A stretch of 64,000 bases of DNA from VRUE01 sp963703335. GTDB taxonomy: Bacteria; Actinomycetota; Thermoleophilia; Solirubrobacterales; 70-9. The DNA is taken from contig OY969812.1 of assembly GCA_963703335.1 (NCBI GenBank), forward strand, positions 62,001 through 126,000, given 5' to 3'. Each line of letters begins with the position of its first letter. Position 1 is the first letter of the stretch. This document shows, piece by piece, positions 1 through 8,204 of this stretch. The position numbers and the translations under genes are program-made. The notes beneath the pieces were generated by a model that did not search any database, had not been told where the DNA came from, and was given only the letters and a program-made list of their open reading frames with translations.

Positions 1-1
1 G

Positions 2-154
2 CTCGACGGTGGGCCATTCAAGCCGTGCAGGTCGCCGCTGACCACCAAGCGGCTGTCCCCCGGGCGCCACCTCTTGAAGGTACGTGCGATCCTCGCCGGC
101 GGCCGCGACGCGACTCCGGCATCCTTCTCGTTCACGATCCTGGGAGCAAAATGA
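2..154 (+). CDS. C-terminal end of a secreted Ig-like protein (cut by window start)
   Basis: This frame is open from the window edge and stops at TGA 152-154, giving 50 residues. The peptide is clearly paralogous to the C-terminal part of the next gene: LDGGPFKPCRSPLTTKRL here against LDGKPFKTCRSPFTTKQL there, followed in both by GRH, KVRA and DATPAS. It ends soon after the shared domain, in FTILGAK. The stop overlaps the next start as ATGA, so the two are probably co-translated tandem duplicates. The shared module looks like a bacterial Ig-like domain with two cysteines. No function can be assigned from the fragment. Confidence 0.75.
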   Translation, partial: LDGGPFKPCRSPLTTKRLSPGRHLLKVRAILAGGRDATPASFSFTILGAK

Positions 155-1206
155 GACAAGTTCGACTATTCGCCGTCACCTCGCTTGCCGCTGTCGGCTG
201 CTGCGCTTTCGCAGCGGGCCCAGCGTCGGCGACCTTCCACGAGATCTCGATTCGCGAGGTCTACCCCGGCTCGACGGCGCAGCCGAACTCCGAATACGTC
301 GAGCTGCAGATGTGGAGTGGCGGCCAGGACCACGTCGGCGGGCACCTGCTGCGGACCTACGACGCCTCTGGCAAAGAAATCAAAGCCAACCCGTTCCCCA
401 CCGACGTCCCGTCGGGCGCCAATCAGAGCACGGTCCTGATGGCAACGCCCGAAGCCGGCTCGCAGTTCGGAGTGACCGCGGATGCCGCGTTTGAAACGAC
501 GGGCCAGCTCAACCCCGAAGGTGGAGCGGTCTGCTGGGAATCGCTCGACTGCGTCGCCTGGGGCAACTTCAAAGGCTCGCTACCCAGCCCGCCCGGGCCG
601 CCCGCCCCGGCAATCCCCAACGAAATGGCCCTGCGGCGCACGATCGCGCCTGGCTGCGCAACCGCTCTCGAGGAGAGCGACGACCACAACGACAGCGCCG
701 CCGATTTCTCGGCGGTCTTCCCCGCGCCGCGGCCGAACTCGGTCGCCCCAAGCGAGCGCGTCTGCCCCCGCTCGGGCGGCGGGCAATCAGAAGGCTCCGC
801 TGACGGGAATCAGCGCGGAGCACCGCAAACGACCCTGCGGCGCAAGCCCGCCAAGAGGACCCGCGATCGCACCCCTACCTTCCGCTTCACTTCGGATGAG
901 TCGGGGTCGACCTTCCAGTGCAAGCTTGATGGGAAGCCGTTCAAAACCTGTCGATCGCCCTTCACGACCAAACAGCTGGCGTTTGGCCGTCACACCTTCA
1001 AGGTCCGCGCCCGCGATGAGTCAGGCAAGTTCGATGCCACACCCGCCTCTTATGCTTTCAGGGTGATCCCGAAAACTGAGCGCGGCGCTCAGCGCACGTT
1101 GAAGCCTTCACCCGTCAGCCGGCCGATGTCGTTGGTGAGGCCGAGGAAGAAGAGCATGATCACGAGCACGAAGCCGAGCGCGCCGGCCCTCTCCATCACC
1201 CGGTAG
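151..1206 (+). CDS. Secreted lamin-tail-like / Ig-like domain protein
   Basis: I place the start at ATG 151, which overlaps the upstream stop (ATGA) and gives a clean signal peptide: MRQVR, a hydrophobic stretch, then ASA at about residue 27. Residues 28-130 (HEISIREVYPG, NSEYVELQM, a GGHLLRTYDASG turn) resemble the lamin-tail domains of exported actinobacterial proteins. A proline/serine-rich linker follows. Residues about 235-310 form an Ig-like module (TPTFRFTSDESGSTFQCKLDG) paralogous to the gene fragment upstream. The last 40 residues are basic, low in complexity and antisense to the 3' end of rseP, so the true stop may have been lost near 1079. Probably a cell-surface or extracellular protein; substrate unknown. 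Confidence 0.7.
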   Translation: MRQVRLFAVTSLAAVGCCAFAAGPASATFHEISIREVYPGSTAQPNSEYVELQMWSGGQDHVGGHLLRTYDASGKEIKANPFPTDVPSGANQSTVLMATPEAGSQFGVTADAAFETTGQLNPEGGAVCWESLDCVAWGNFKGSLPSPPGPPAPAIPNEMALRRTIAPGCATALEESDDHNDSAADFSAVFPAPRPNSVAPSERVCPRSGGGQSEGSADGNQRGAPQTTLRRKPAKRTRDRTPTFRFTSDESGSTFQCKLDGKPFKTCRSPFTTKQLAFGRHTFKVRARDESGKFDATPASYAFRVIPKTERGAQRTLKPSPVSRPMSLVRPRKKSMITSTKPSAPALSITR

Positions 1207-2177
1207 GGAACCGGCTTGCCGCGTACCTTCTCGACCAGGCTCCAGAAGATGTGACCACCGTCGAGCGGCAGGAACGGGAAGAGGTTGATCAGGCCGAGCG
1301 AGAGACTGACGATCGCCAGCAGCGTGAGGGACTCGCGCGTGCCGACGTCGATCGTCTGGTTGGCGACGTCGCTGACGCCGACGACGCCGGAGACTTCCTT
1401 GCGCTGCTCAGAGTCGAAGATGTTGGCGAAGACGGTGACGGTCTTGCTGCTCACGAGCCAGATCGCGTCCCCGGCGCGGCTTGCCGCCCCGCCCATGCCG
1501 AGGTTGGCCGGTTCGGTCCCGTAGGAGAAGCCGATCCTGGTGCGGCCGGCGCTCTTTTCATATTCGGGCCGTACCGCGATCGTGCGCAGCTCTCCATTCC
1601 GTTCAACGCGCAGAAAGACCGGCTTCGCCGCCCGGCAGCCGTCCGTGGGCTTGCCGGAGCATTTATGGGAGCCAACGTCGTCAAAGAATCGTTCCAGCCG
1701 CTCTTCGGCACCAAGACCCGGATAGCTCTTGCCGTCGATGGCGACGATTCGGTCGCCGGTCTTCAGCACGCTCGCAGCGGGTGAGCCCGGCACGATTTCG
1801 TCGACGGTCTGGTTGGGGTCGCTTGCGCCCAAGGCCAGCACGAAGAGAATCGCGAAGGCAAGCACGATGTTTACCGCCGGGCCGGCCCCGATCACGACGA
1901 TTCGCTTCCAGACTGGCTGCTTGTAGTAGCCCCGGTGCTCTTCCCCTTCGGGCAGAACCTCGTCGGGGTTCATGCCGCTGATCTTCACGAAGCCGCCCGC
2001 CGGGATCGCGCCGATCCCGTACTCGGTCTCGCCGCGTCTGATCGAGACCAGCTTCGGCGGAAAGAAAAGGAAGAAGCGCTCGACTCGCATCCCGGTCGCC
2101 TTGGCGGCGAAGAAGTGCCCGGCCTCGTGGAGGATGATCAACAGCGAGAAGCCGAGGAAGATCAGGAACCAGTTCAT
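1089..2177 (-). CDS. rseP: RIP (site-2) zinc metalloprotease, RseP family
   Basis: Membrane-embedded metalloprotease that cuts substrates such as anti-sigma factors or remnant signal peptides within the membrane. The first membrane helix carries HEAGH with zinc ligands His17 and His21. The third ligand lies in LPLDGGH (Asp306) near the C-terminus, and a PDZ domain sits in between (VDEIVPGSPAASVLKTGDRIVAIDG). Length 362 aa is normal. The ATG overlaps the dxr stop as ATGA, so dxr and rseP are one transcript and translationally coupled; this dxr-rseP pairing is common in bacteria. Its 3' end overlaps the convergent secreted-protein gene by about 118 bp. Confidence 0.95.
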   Translation of the reverse strand: MNWFLIFLGFSLLIILHEAGHFFAAKATGMRVERFFLFFPPKLVSIRRGETEYGIGAIPAGGFVKISGMNPDEVLPEGEEHRGYYKQPVWKRIVVIGAGPAVNIVLAFAILFVLALGASDPNQTVDEIVPGSPAASVLKTGDRIVAIDGKSYPGLGAEERLERFFDDVGSHKCSGKPTDGCRAAKPVFLRVERNGELRTIAVRPEYEKSAGRTRIGFSYGTEPANLGMGGAASRAGDAIWLVSSKTVTVFANIFDSEQRKEVSGVVGVSDVANQTIDVGTRESLTLLAIVSLSLGLINLFPFLPLDGGHIFWSLVEKVRGKPVPYRVMERAGALGFVLVIMLFFLGLTNDIGRLTGEGFNVR

Positions 2178-3322
2178 ACCTTCGCCAACCCCGCCACTTC
2201 CTCTTCGGTGCGGCTCCGGGCCTCCTCATCGACCGCAAAGAGGTCTTCGAAGTGGGTGGGCACGAACGCAGGCATTGCCTCCAGTACGCGCTCGATCACC
2301 ATCGGGATCGATGTGAAGCCAATCTTCCCCTCGAGGAAGGCGGCAACAGCGACCTCGTCGGCGGCATTGAGCACACAAGGCGCGGTCCCACCCACCTTGC
2401 CAGCCTCGAGCGCAAGGCGCAGGCAGGCGAAGGTGTCGAGATCGGGTGACTCAAAGCGCAGCTCGCCCACAGCCGCCAGATCAAGCCTGGGCACGTCGAC
2501 GTCGGCCCGTTCCGGGTAGTGCAACGCATAGGAGATCGGTACCCGCATGTCGGGATAGCCAAGGTGGGCAAGGGTCGCGCCGTCGTTGAGGTCGATCAGC
2601 GAGTGGACGATCGACTGCGGGTGCACGACCACCTCGATCTGCCCGAAGGAAACGCCGAAGAGGTGGTGGGCCTCGATCGCCTCAAAGCCCTTGTTCATCA
2701 GCGTCGCCGAGTCGATCGTGATCCGCCCACCCATGCTCCAGGTCGGATGCGCCAGTGCCTCGTCCACGGTGACGCCGTCGAGGTCCGTGCGGCCCCGAAA
2801 GGGCCCGCCGGAGGCCGTCAAGACGATGCGATCCACCGTTCCCGGTTCACGCTCGACAGCAATCAACTGAAAGAGGGCCGAGTGCTCTGAGTCGACGGGC
2901 AGGAGCAGCGCCCCGGTCGCCTCAGCAAGTGCCATCGTCAGCTCACCGCCGATTACCAAGCTCTCCTTGTTGGCGAGGGCGACGTCGATTCCCGCGCCGA
3001 GGGCGACGATCGTCGGCCCCAGCCCGGCGGCGCCGACGATGCCGTTGAGGACGAGATCGGCGTTAGAGGCAAGAATCAGGTCGCGGATACCCTTCTCGCC
3101 GGAGAAGACTTCACCGTCCCAGGCGTCACGGGCGGACGCCGCTGCTCCCTCGTCAGCGAAAGCCACGCTGCGGACGTCGTGTTCGCCGGCCTGCGCCAGC
3201 ACGCGCTCCCAGCTCGATCCGGCCGCGAGTCCGACCACTTTGAGCTCCCCCGACGCGGCGACAATCTCCAGCGCCTGCGTGCCTATCGACCCGGTCGAGC
3301 CGAGAATCACAACCTTCTTCAT
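2174..3322 (-). CDS. dxr: 1-deoxy-D-xylulose 5-phosphate reductoisomerase
   Basis: Converts DXP to 2-C-methyl-D-erythritol 4-phosphate with NADPH, the committed step of the MEP isoprenoid pathway, in the cytosol. The N-terminus has the Rossmann motif GSTGSIGTQALEI. LANKESLVIGG, SEHSALFQ and the substrate loop LTASGGPFRGR are all present, and 382 aa is typical. The start ATG lies 8 nt after a TATGCT hexamer, which suggests a leaderless transcript independent of the uppS-cdsA operon upstream. It overlaps rseP by ATGA. Its product pool feeds UppS and menaquinone synthesis, both encoded in this window. Confidence 0.96.
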   Translation of the reverse strand: MKKVVILGSTGSIGTQALEIVAASGELKVVGLAAGSSWERVLAQAGEHDVRSVAFADEGAAASARDAWDGEVFSGEKGIRDLILASNADLVLNGIVGAAGLGPTIVALGAGIDVALANKESLVIGGELTMALAEATGALLLPVDSEHSALFQLIAVEREPGTVDRIVLTASGGPFRGRTDLDGVTVDEALAHPTWSMGGRITIDSATLMNKGFEAIEAHHLFGVSFGQIEVVVHPQSIVHSLIDLNDGATLAHLGYPDMRVPISYALHYPERADVDVPRLDLAAVGELRFESPDLDTFACLRLALEAGKVGGTAPCVLNAADEVAVAAFLEGKIGFTSIPMVIERVLEAMPAFVPTHFEDLFAVDEEARSRTEEEVAGLAKV

Positions 3323-3330
3323 CTGTCCAG

Positions 3331-3336
3331 AGCATA
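3331..3336 (-). promoter_or_regulatory. Putative -10 element for dxr-rseP
   Basis: On the minus strand TATGCT is followed by 8 nt and then the dxr ATG. This matches the TANNNT-N6-9-start arrangement seen at many other first genes here, so transcription likely starts at or next to the ATG. No good -35 is visible; that region falls inside the neighbouring hairpin. Confidence 0.5.
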
Positions 3337-3350
3337 CGGAGAGCGGTCAG

Positions 3351-3395
3351 CGAGTCCGTCTCAGCCCACGTATATGGGGGGCTGAGACGGACTCG
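3351..3395. repeat. 17-bp perfect hairpin, copy 1 of a dispersed palindromic repeat; likely cdsA terminator
   Basis: CGAGTCCGTCTCAGCCC at 3351-3367 is the exact reverse complement of 3379-3395, with an 11-nt loop containing GTATAT. It sits just after the cdsA stop and could end that operon, although there is no T-tract. About 42 of 47 bases, including the loop, are shared with the element at 47453-47505, so it belongs to a repeat family rather than being a one-off terminator. Confidence 0.75.
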
Positions 3396-3398
3396 GCG

Positions 3399-4286
3399 TC
3401 AGTAGACGAGTTGGACTGCGAGGTAGTAGCCGACGACTACGGTGAAGAAGACCGCATCTAGGCGGTCGAGGATGCCGCCGTGGGGGCCGAAGAGGGTGCC
3501 GGTGTCCTTAGTGCCGAGGTCACGCTTCAGCATCGACTCGAAGAGGTCGCCGACGGGGGCGATCGCGGCCACCGCGGCGCCGATGATCAGCGCGTCCACT
3601 CCCGAGAGCCAGTCCTGGTAGAGGCCCGCGAACCAGAAGGCCATCGTGCCGATGACGAAGCCACCGAGCAGGCCCTCGAGCGTCTTGTTTGGCGAGAGGT
3701 TGGGGGCGATCTTGTGCGCACCGAACATGCGACCGGTCGCGTAAGCGCCGGTGTCGGTGGCGAAGGTGCCGACCAGGACGTCGATCAGAAGCGCCGCCCC
3801 GTGGTGCGGCAGGTCGCGCAAGAAAACCGCGTGCACGAGTGGGATGCCGATCCAGACGATGCCGAGCAGGGTCACCCCCATCGAGAGCGTGATCCCGTCG
3901 CGGTGGCGGCTGTCGGCGCCGAAGACGAAGAGCACCGGAAAGGCCGCGGCGAGGATCAGCAGGACATTGAAGGAGGTGCCGAAGTGGGCGGCGAGGATCA
4001 GGGCGGGGACGGCGAGATAGGCGGCCCGCTGAATTGGGCGCACCTCGTCGGTCATCGCCAGGTACTCGCGCAAGCAGAGAATGCCGACGCCGATCATCGC
4101 GATCGTGAAGACCAGCCCGCCGGCGACGGTGATCGCGATCGTGAAGGCGATCCAGGGGAGCGCGAAGAGGATGCGCTTGACGGTCTCTCCCCCATCGCGT
4201 TTGCGGCGCTTACGCGGCGGGCGCGGCACCCGTTTTGGCGGCGCCGGATCCTCGTTGAGGAGCTCGTCGTCGAAGAGGTCCTGCAT
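3399..4286 (-). CDS. cdsA: Phosphatidate cytidylyltransferase
   Basis: Makes CDP-diacylglycerol from phosphatidic acid and CTP at the inner membrane, the branch point to phospholipids. The cytosolic N-terminus is basic and proline-rich (PPKRVPRPPRKRRKR), followed by about seven hydrophobic segments. The family signature lies near the C-terminus: GDLFESMLKRDLGTKDTG and HGGILDRLDA, with the metal-binding Asp residues. Length 295 aa is usual. The ATG overlaps the uppS stop (TGATG). Last gene of the rpsB-to-cdsA cluster, followed by a strong hairpin. Confidence 0.95.
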   Translation of the reverse strand: MQDLFDDELLNEDPAPPKRVPRPPRKRRKRDGGETVKRILFALPWIAFTIAITVAGGLVFTIAMIGVGILCLREYLAMTDEVRPIQRAAYLAVPALILAAHFGTSFNVLLILAAAFPVLFVFGADSRHRDGITLSMGVTLLGIVWIGIPLVHAVFLRDLPHHGAALLIDVLVGTFATDTGAYATGRMFGAHKIAPNLSPNKTLEGLLGGFVIGTMAFWFAGLYQDWLSGVDALIIGAAVAAIAPVGDLFESMLKRDLGTKDTGTLFGPHGGILDRLDAVFFTVVVGYYLAVQLVY

Positions 4287-4957
4287 CAGGCCCTCGCTCC
4301 AAAGCGCCGCTGACGAGCCTCGAACTCGTGCAGACAGGCTTCGAACGCGGCGCGGTCAAAATCCGGCCAGAGCTCGTCGCGGAAGACCAGCTCGGAATAG
4401 GCGCACTGCCAGAGCAGGTAATTGGAGAAGCGCTGCTCGCCACTGGTGCGGATCATGAGGTCGGGGTCGTGCATCTCCGGTGCGTAGAGACGCTGCCGGA
4501 AGTCCTCCTCGCTGCTGCCCTCAAAGCCCCGGGCGGCATCGACGATCTCGGCCCGGCCGCCGTAGTTGAAGGCAACGAAAAGGGTGATTCGGGTGTTGGG
4601 GGCCGTCGTCTCTTCCGCCCAGGCCATCCGCTCGCTGAGCTCCTCCGAGACCCCTTCGCGCCGGCCGATGAAGCGCATCCGCACGCCCTCCTCATTCAGC
4701 TCCGGAGTCTCGGATTGGATCCGCTCGCCAAACATCGCCATCAGGCCCTCCACCTCCGCGTTCGGCCGCGACCAGTTCTCGGTCGAAAAGGAGTAGACGG
4801 TCAGCTCCTCGATCCCCAGCTCGACCGCGTCGCCCAGCCGCGCCTTGACCGTATCGGCCCCGGCTCTGTGCCCCTCTACGACCGGCAGGCCGCGGTTCTG
4901 GGCCCAGCGCCCGTTGCCGTCGGTGATGATCGCAACGTACCGCGCGGAGGTACTCAC
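4286..4957 (-). CDS. uppS: Isoprenyl transferase (undecaprenyl diphosphate synthase family)
   Basis: Cis-prenyltransferase that adds isopentenyl diphosphate to an allylic primer to make the C50-C55 lipid carrier for peptidoglycan. The catalytic Asp is Asp13 in ITDGNGRWAQNRGLP. YSFSTENWSRP and RTSGEQRFSNYLLWQ are conserved substrate-binding motifs. At 223 aa it is slightly short at the N-terminus but complete in motifs. The start is GTG, chosen because it overlaps the frr stop as GTGA. Chain length cannot be read from sequence, so a shorter polyprenyl product is possible. Confidence 0.94.
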   Translation of the reverse strand: MSTSARYVAIITDGNGRWAQNRGLPVVEGHRAGADTVKARLGDAVELGIEELTVYSFSTENWSRPNAEVEGLMAMFGERIQSETPELNEEGVRMRFIGRREGVSEELSERMAWAEETTAPNTRITLFVAFNYGGRAEIVDAARGFEGSSEEDFRQRLYAPEMHDPDLMIRTSGEQRFSNYLLWQCAYSELVFRDELWPDFDRAAFEACLHEFEARQRRFGARA

Positions 4958-5517
4958 ACCTCGAGGATCTCCTCTTCCTTCCCCTTGAGGAGAGAGTCGA
5001 TCTCGGCGATCGCCTCGTCGGTTTGCTTCTGCAGGGCTGCCTCGGCGCGTCGCTCATCGTCCTCGCCGGCTTCACCCTCCTTCTTCAGCTCGCGCAGGTC
5101 GCCCATCACGTCGCGACGGATATTGCGGATCGCGACCCGCCCATCCTCGGCGACACCGTGGACGACCTTGACCATCTCGCGGCGGCGCTCCTCGGTCAGC
5201 TCGGGGACCTGCAGGCGTACGACGTTGCCGTCGTTGCTCGGCGTCAGGCCGATGTCGGACTCCTGGATCGCCTTCTCGATCGCGCCGATCGAGGACTTAT
5301 CGAAGGGCGTCACGGTCAGCAGTCGCGCGTCGGAGGTGGCCACGTTGGCGAGCTGCTTGAGCGGGGTCTGAGCACCGTAGTAGTCGACGACGATGCGGTC
5401 GAGCAGGTGCGGCGAGGCGCGGCCGGTGCGGACGGTCGCCAGTTCGCCACGGCTCGAATCGACCGACTTGGTCATCCGGCCTTTGGCGTCTTCGAGCAGT
5501 TCGTCGATCAGCTCCAC
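4954..5517 (-). CDS. frr: Ribosome recycling factor
   Basis: Splits the post-termination ribosome together with EF-G. The 187-aa protein has the usual three-helix-bundle sequence, including VRTGRASPHLLDRI, YYGAQTPLKQLANV and the C-terminal EERRREMVKVVH helix. The start is GTG at 5517; the gap to pyrH is 16 bp and the stop overlaps uppS (GTGA). Its place after rpsB, tsf and pyrH is the standard bacterial order. Confidence 0.96.
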   Translation of the reverse strand: MELIDELLEDAKGRMTKSVDSSRGELATVRTGRASPHLLDRIVVDYYGAQTPLKQLANVATSDARLLTVTPFDKSSIGAIEKAIQESDIGLTPSNDGNVVRLQVPELTEERRREMVKVVHGVAEDGRVAIRNIRRDVMGDLRELKKEGEAGEDDERRAEAALQKQTDEAIAEIDSLLKGKEEEILEV

Positions 5518-5533
5518 TGGGCCCCCGTTCTCG

Positions 5534-6268
5534 TCACTCGGCGGGCGCGCTGGAGACCAGCGTTCCCACCCTCTCGCCGCTGACGATCCTATCTATGTTG
5601 CTGGCGTCCCCCATGTTGAAGACGTAGATGGGAAGGTCGTTGTCCATGCAGAGCGAGAGCGCGGTCGAGTCCATCACCTTGAGGCCGCGCTCGATCGCCT
5701 CTCTGTGACCAATCGCGGCGATGAACTTGGCGTCCGGGTTAGTTGCCGGATCGGAGTCGTAGACACCCTCCACCCCATTCTTTGCCATCAGGATCGCTTC
5801 GGCGTGGATCTCGAGGGCGCGCAGCGCCGCCGCCGTATCGGTTGTGAAGAACGGATTGCCGGTGCCGGCCGCGAAGATCACCACGCGGCCCTTCTCGAGG
5901 TGGCGCATGGCGCGCCGGCGGATGTAGGGCTCGGCGACCTCCTTGACGTCGATCGCCGAGAGCACGCGGGTGTGCTCGCCGGCGCTCTCCAATGCGTCCT
6001 GCAGGGTGAGCGCGTTGAGCACCGTGGCCAGCATTCCCATGTAGTCGCCGGTCGCCCTGTCCATGCCGTCGGCCGCGGCCGCCAGCCCGCGGTAGATGTT
6101 GCCGGCTCCGACGACGATTGCCACTTCAACCCCGCGAGCGCGGATTGCTGCCACCTGTTCGGCGATTCGCTGAACCTCGGCGGCGTCGGTGCCGTAGGAC
6201 AGCTCGCCCATCAACGCCTCGCCCGAGAGCTTGAGCAGGATGCGTTTGAACTGGGGGTCGTTGGCCAT
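5534..6268 (-). CDS. pyrH: Uridylate kinase
   Basis: Phosphorylates UMP to UDP with ATP, feeding pyrimidine nucleotide and UDP-sugar synthesis. It is a hexameric enzyme of the amino-acid-kinase fold, unrelated to eukaryotic UMP kinases. Motifs: KRILLKLSGEAL at the N-terminus, VVGAGNIYRG, the GTGNPFFTTDTAAALRA nucleotide loop, and KNGVEGVYDSDP. Length 244 aa is typical. It lies 13 bp after tsf and 16 bp before frr in one operon. Confidence 0.96.
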   Translation of the reverse strand: MANDPQFKRILLKLSGEALMGELSYGTDAAEVQRIAEQVAAIRARGVEVAIVVGAGNIYRGLAAAADGMDRATGDYMGMLATVLNALTLQDALESAGEHTRVLSAIDVKEVAEPYIRRRAMRHLEKGRVVIFAAGTGNPFFTTDTAAALRALEIHAEAILMAKNGVEGVYDSDPATNPDAKFIAAIGHREAIERGLKVMDSTALSLCMDNDLPIYVFNMGDASNIDRIVSGERVGTLVSSAPAE

Positions 6269-6281
6269 CTAGGCCGCGAGC

Positions 6282-6884
6282 CTATTCGCCAACGCGGAAA
6301 TAGGCGAAGCGGGCGATCCGAATGTTCTCGCCGGTCTTGGCCGCCAGCTCCTGGCGCAGCTCCTCGATCGACTTCGAGTCGTGCTTCTCCGTGTTCACGT
6401 GGGACTGATCGAGCAGGGCGACTTCCTTGCCCCACTTTTCGAGTTGCCCCGCGACGATCTTCTCGACCACGTTGTCGGGCTTGCCTTCATCGCGCGCCTT
6501 CTCCTCGAAGACCCGCTTTTCGGCCTCCCGCTCCTGCTCGGGAATCTCCTCGATCGTCACGTACTGGGGCGCCGTCGCAGCGACGTGCAGGGCGACCTCG
6601 TAGGCAAACGCCTTGAAGTCCTCGTTGCGAGCGACGAAGTCCGTCTCGCACTGCACTTCCACCATCGCCCCGACCCTGTCGTTGGCGTGGATGTAGGAGG
6701 CGACAACCCCCTCGTCGGTCCCCCGCCCTTCCCGCTTGGCAGCAGACGCCTGCCCCTTGACCCGCAAGATCTCAACAGCGCGCTCAGCATCGCCATCGGC
6801 CTCGGTCAGAGCAGCCTTGCAGTCCATCATCGCCGCCCCGGTCTGATCCCGCAGCGCCTTCACATCAGCAGCCGTAACGCTCAC
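6282..6884 (-). CDS. tsf: Elongation factor Ts (short form)
   Basis: Nucleotide exchange factor for EF-Tu. The N-terminal UBA-like domain (LRDQTGAAMMDCKAAL) and the TDFVAR core that displaces GDP from EF-Tu are intact. At 200 aa it is the short form seen in several phyla, with one core subdomain instead of two. The start is GTG, overlapping the rpsB stop as GTGA, so its level is probably coupled to S2. Confidence 0.95.
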   Translation of the reverse strand: MSVTAADVKALRDQTGAAMMDCKAALTEADGDAERAVEILRVKGQASAAKREGRGTDEGVVASYIHANDRVGAMVEVQCETDFVARNEDFKAFAYEVALHVAATAPQYVTIEEIPEQEREAEKRVFEEKARDEGKPDNVVEKIVAGQLEKWGKEVALLDQSHVNTEKHDSKSIEELRQELAAKTGENIRIARFAYFRVGE

Positions 6885-8071
6885 GACCCCTCCCCTTCTT
6901 TCTCACTCGTGGGAGGCTTCTCGGACTTGGATTCCTCCGCTTTCTCCTCGACAGCGGTTGGTGTCTCGTCAGCTTTTGACTCTGCCGCCTCTCCCGCGGG
7001 TGGCGTGGGGGTCGGCTCCTCGCCCGCAGCTTGCGAGGACGAGGAGTCGTCCCCCGCGACAGGACCCGCGGGCCTGGCGCGCTCCGAGGACGCTTTAGCG
7101 ACCGCAGGGGGCGGTGGGTCCCCTGCGGCGACAGGACCCGCGGCCGAGCCACTGGAACCCTGAGCCGGTGCTGCCGGTGCTGCCGGTGCGGCTTGAGCGG
7201 GTGCCTGCTGCGCTTGGGCCTGGGCCTGTTCAGCCTGCTTCGCGGCCTCTGCTTCAGCAGTCGCCTTCTTGGCAGCTTCCTCAGCCGCAACCCGCTCTTT
7301 CTCTTCCTCCTCGCGCTTCTTGCGCTCTTCTTCTTCGACCTTGCGCCGCTCCATTTCCACGGCGATGCGCTTCTCCTCCTGGACGCGCCAGGCGCTGGAG
7401 CCCTCCTCGACGGCGCCGCCGATCGTGCCGATCACCAGCTGGCAGGAGCGGATCGCGTCGTCGTTGCCGGGGATCACGTAGTCGATCGGAGTCGGATCGC
7501 AGTTGGTGTCGACCAGGCCGATGATCGGGATGCGCAGGCGGGCGGCCTCGCGCACGGCGATCTCCTCGGTTTTGAGGTCGGTGACGAAGACCGCGTCGGG
7601 CAGGCGATCCATGTCGCGGACGCCGCCAAGGTTGAATTCGAGCTTGGCCAATTCGGCCTGCATGCCCATCCGCTCCTTGGTTGGCAGCAGGTCGAGCTTG
7701 CCCTCGTCGCGCCAGTTGGTGAGCTCGTGCAGGCGCGCGATCCGCGCCGACATCGTGTTGAAGTTGGTCAACAGGCCACCGAGCCAACGCTGGTTGACGT
7801 AGGGCATCTTGCAGCGGTCGGCCCATTCTTCGACCGGCCCGCGGGCCTGCTTCTTGGTGCCGACGAAGAGCACGGTGCCGCCGCCGCTGGCCAGCTCGCC
7901 GGCGAAGCGGCGCGCGTTCTCCAGCAACGCCTCGGTCTGGACGAGGTCGATGATGTGGATCCCGTCCAGCTCGCCGAAGATGTAGCGGCGCATATTCGGG
8001 TTCCAGCGTCGGGTCTGATGGCCGAAGTGGACTCCGGCCTCCAGCAGCTCCCTAAGGCCTGCCTCTGGCAT
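6881..8071 (-). CDS. rpsB: 30S ribosomal protein S2 with long C-terminal extension
   Basis: Residues 1 to about 230 are a normal S2 (LLEAGVHFGHQTRRWNP, GTKKQA, RWLGGLLTNF, GLVDTNCDP, IPGNDDAIRS). The protein continues to 396 aa, roughly 150 residues beyond the usual end: first a charged coiled-coil-like stretch of K/E/R, then an Ala/Pro/Gln- and Ser/Glu-rich tail. Tailed S2 proteins are known in actinobacteria. Part of the tail (PAGPVAGDD and AAGPVAAGDPPP) is encoded by two copies of a 12-mer also found in intergenic palindromes here. AAGGAG lies 9 nt before the ATG. First gene of the cluster. Confidence 0.95.
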   Translation of the reverse strand: MPEAGLRELLEAGVHFGHQTRRWNPNMRRYIFGELDGIHIIDLVQTEALLENARRFAGELASGGGTVLFVGTKKQARGPVEEWADRCKMPYVNQRWLGGLLTNFNTMSARIARLHELTNWRDEGKLDLLPTKERMGMQAELAKLEFNLGGVRDMDRLPDAVFVTDLKTEEIAVREAARLRIPIIGLVDTNCDPTPIDYVIPGNDDAIRSCQLVIGTIGGAVEEGSSAWRVQEEKRIAVEMERRKVEEEERKKREEEEKERVAAEEAAKKATAEAEAAKQAEQAQAQAQQAPAQAAPAAPAAPAQGSSGSAAGPVAAGDPPPPAVAKASSERARPAGPVAGDDSSSSQAAGEEPTPTPPAGEAAESKADETPTAVEEKAEESKSEKPPTSEKEGEGS

Positions 8072-8189
8072 TGGTGAAACTCCTTATTTGACTTGCGTTT
8101 CCCCGCCGCCCTAGCCGGGATCCGGCGCGATGCCGGTCAGGATCCGGTTCGGAACGTTCGGGGGTCGGTTTCCGAGCCGACGGATTGTA
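8072..8189 (-). promoter_or_regulatory. rpsB promoter and structured 5' leader
   Basis: A consensus-like TACAAT lies at 8189-8184 on the minus strand. About 105 nt separate it from the rpsB ATG, one of the longest protein-gene leaders in this window. The leader holds short complementary segments (GTCGG with CCGAC; repeated GGATCC-type arms), then an AAGGAG ribosome-binding site. In other bacteria S2 binds its own leader to repress rpsB-tsf. This leader could do the same, but I cannot fold it. Confidence 0.45.
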
Positions 8190-8204
8190 GAGCGGATGCG
8201 CCGC

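Noticed and set aside
3480..4313. Long plus-strand open frame opposite cdsA
   Set aside because: Acidic low-complexity antisense of a clear membrane enzyme, typical of GC-rich codon bias.
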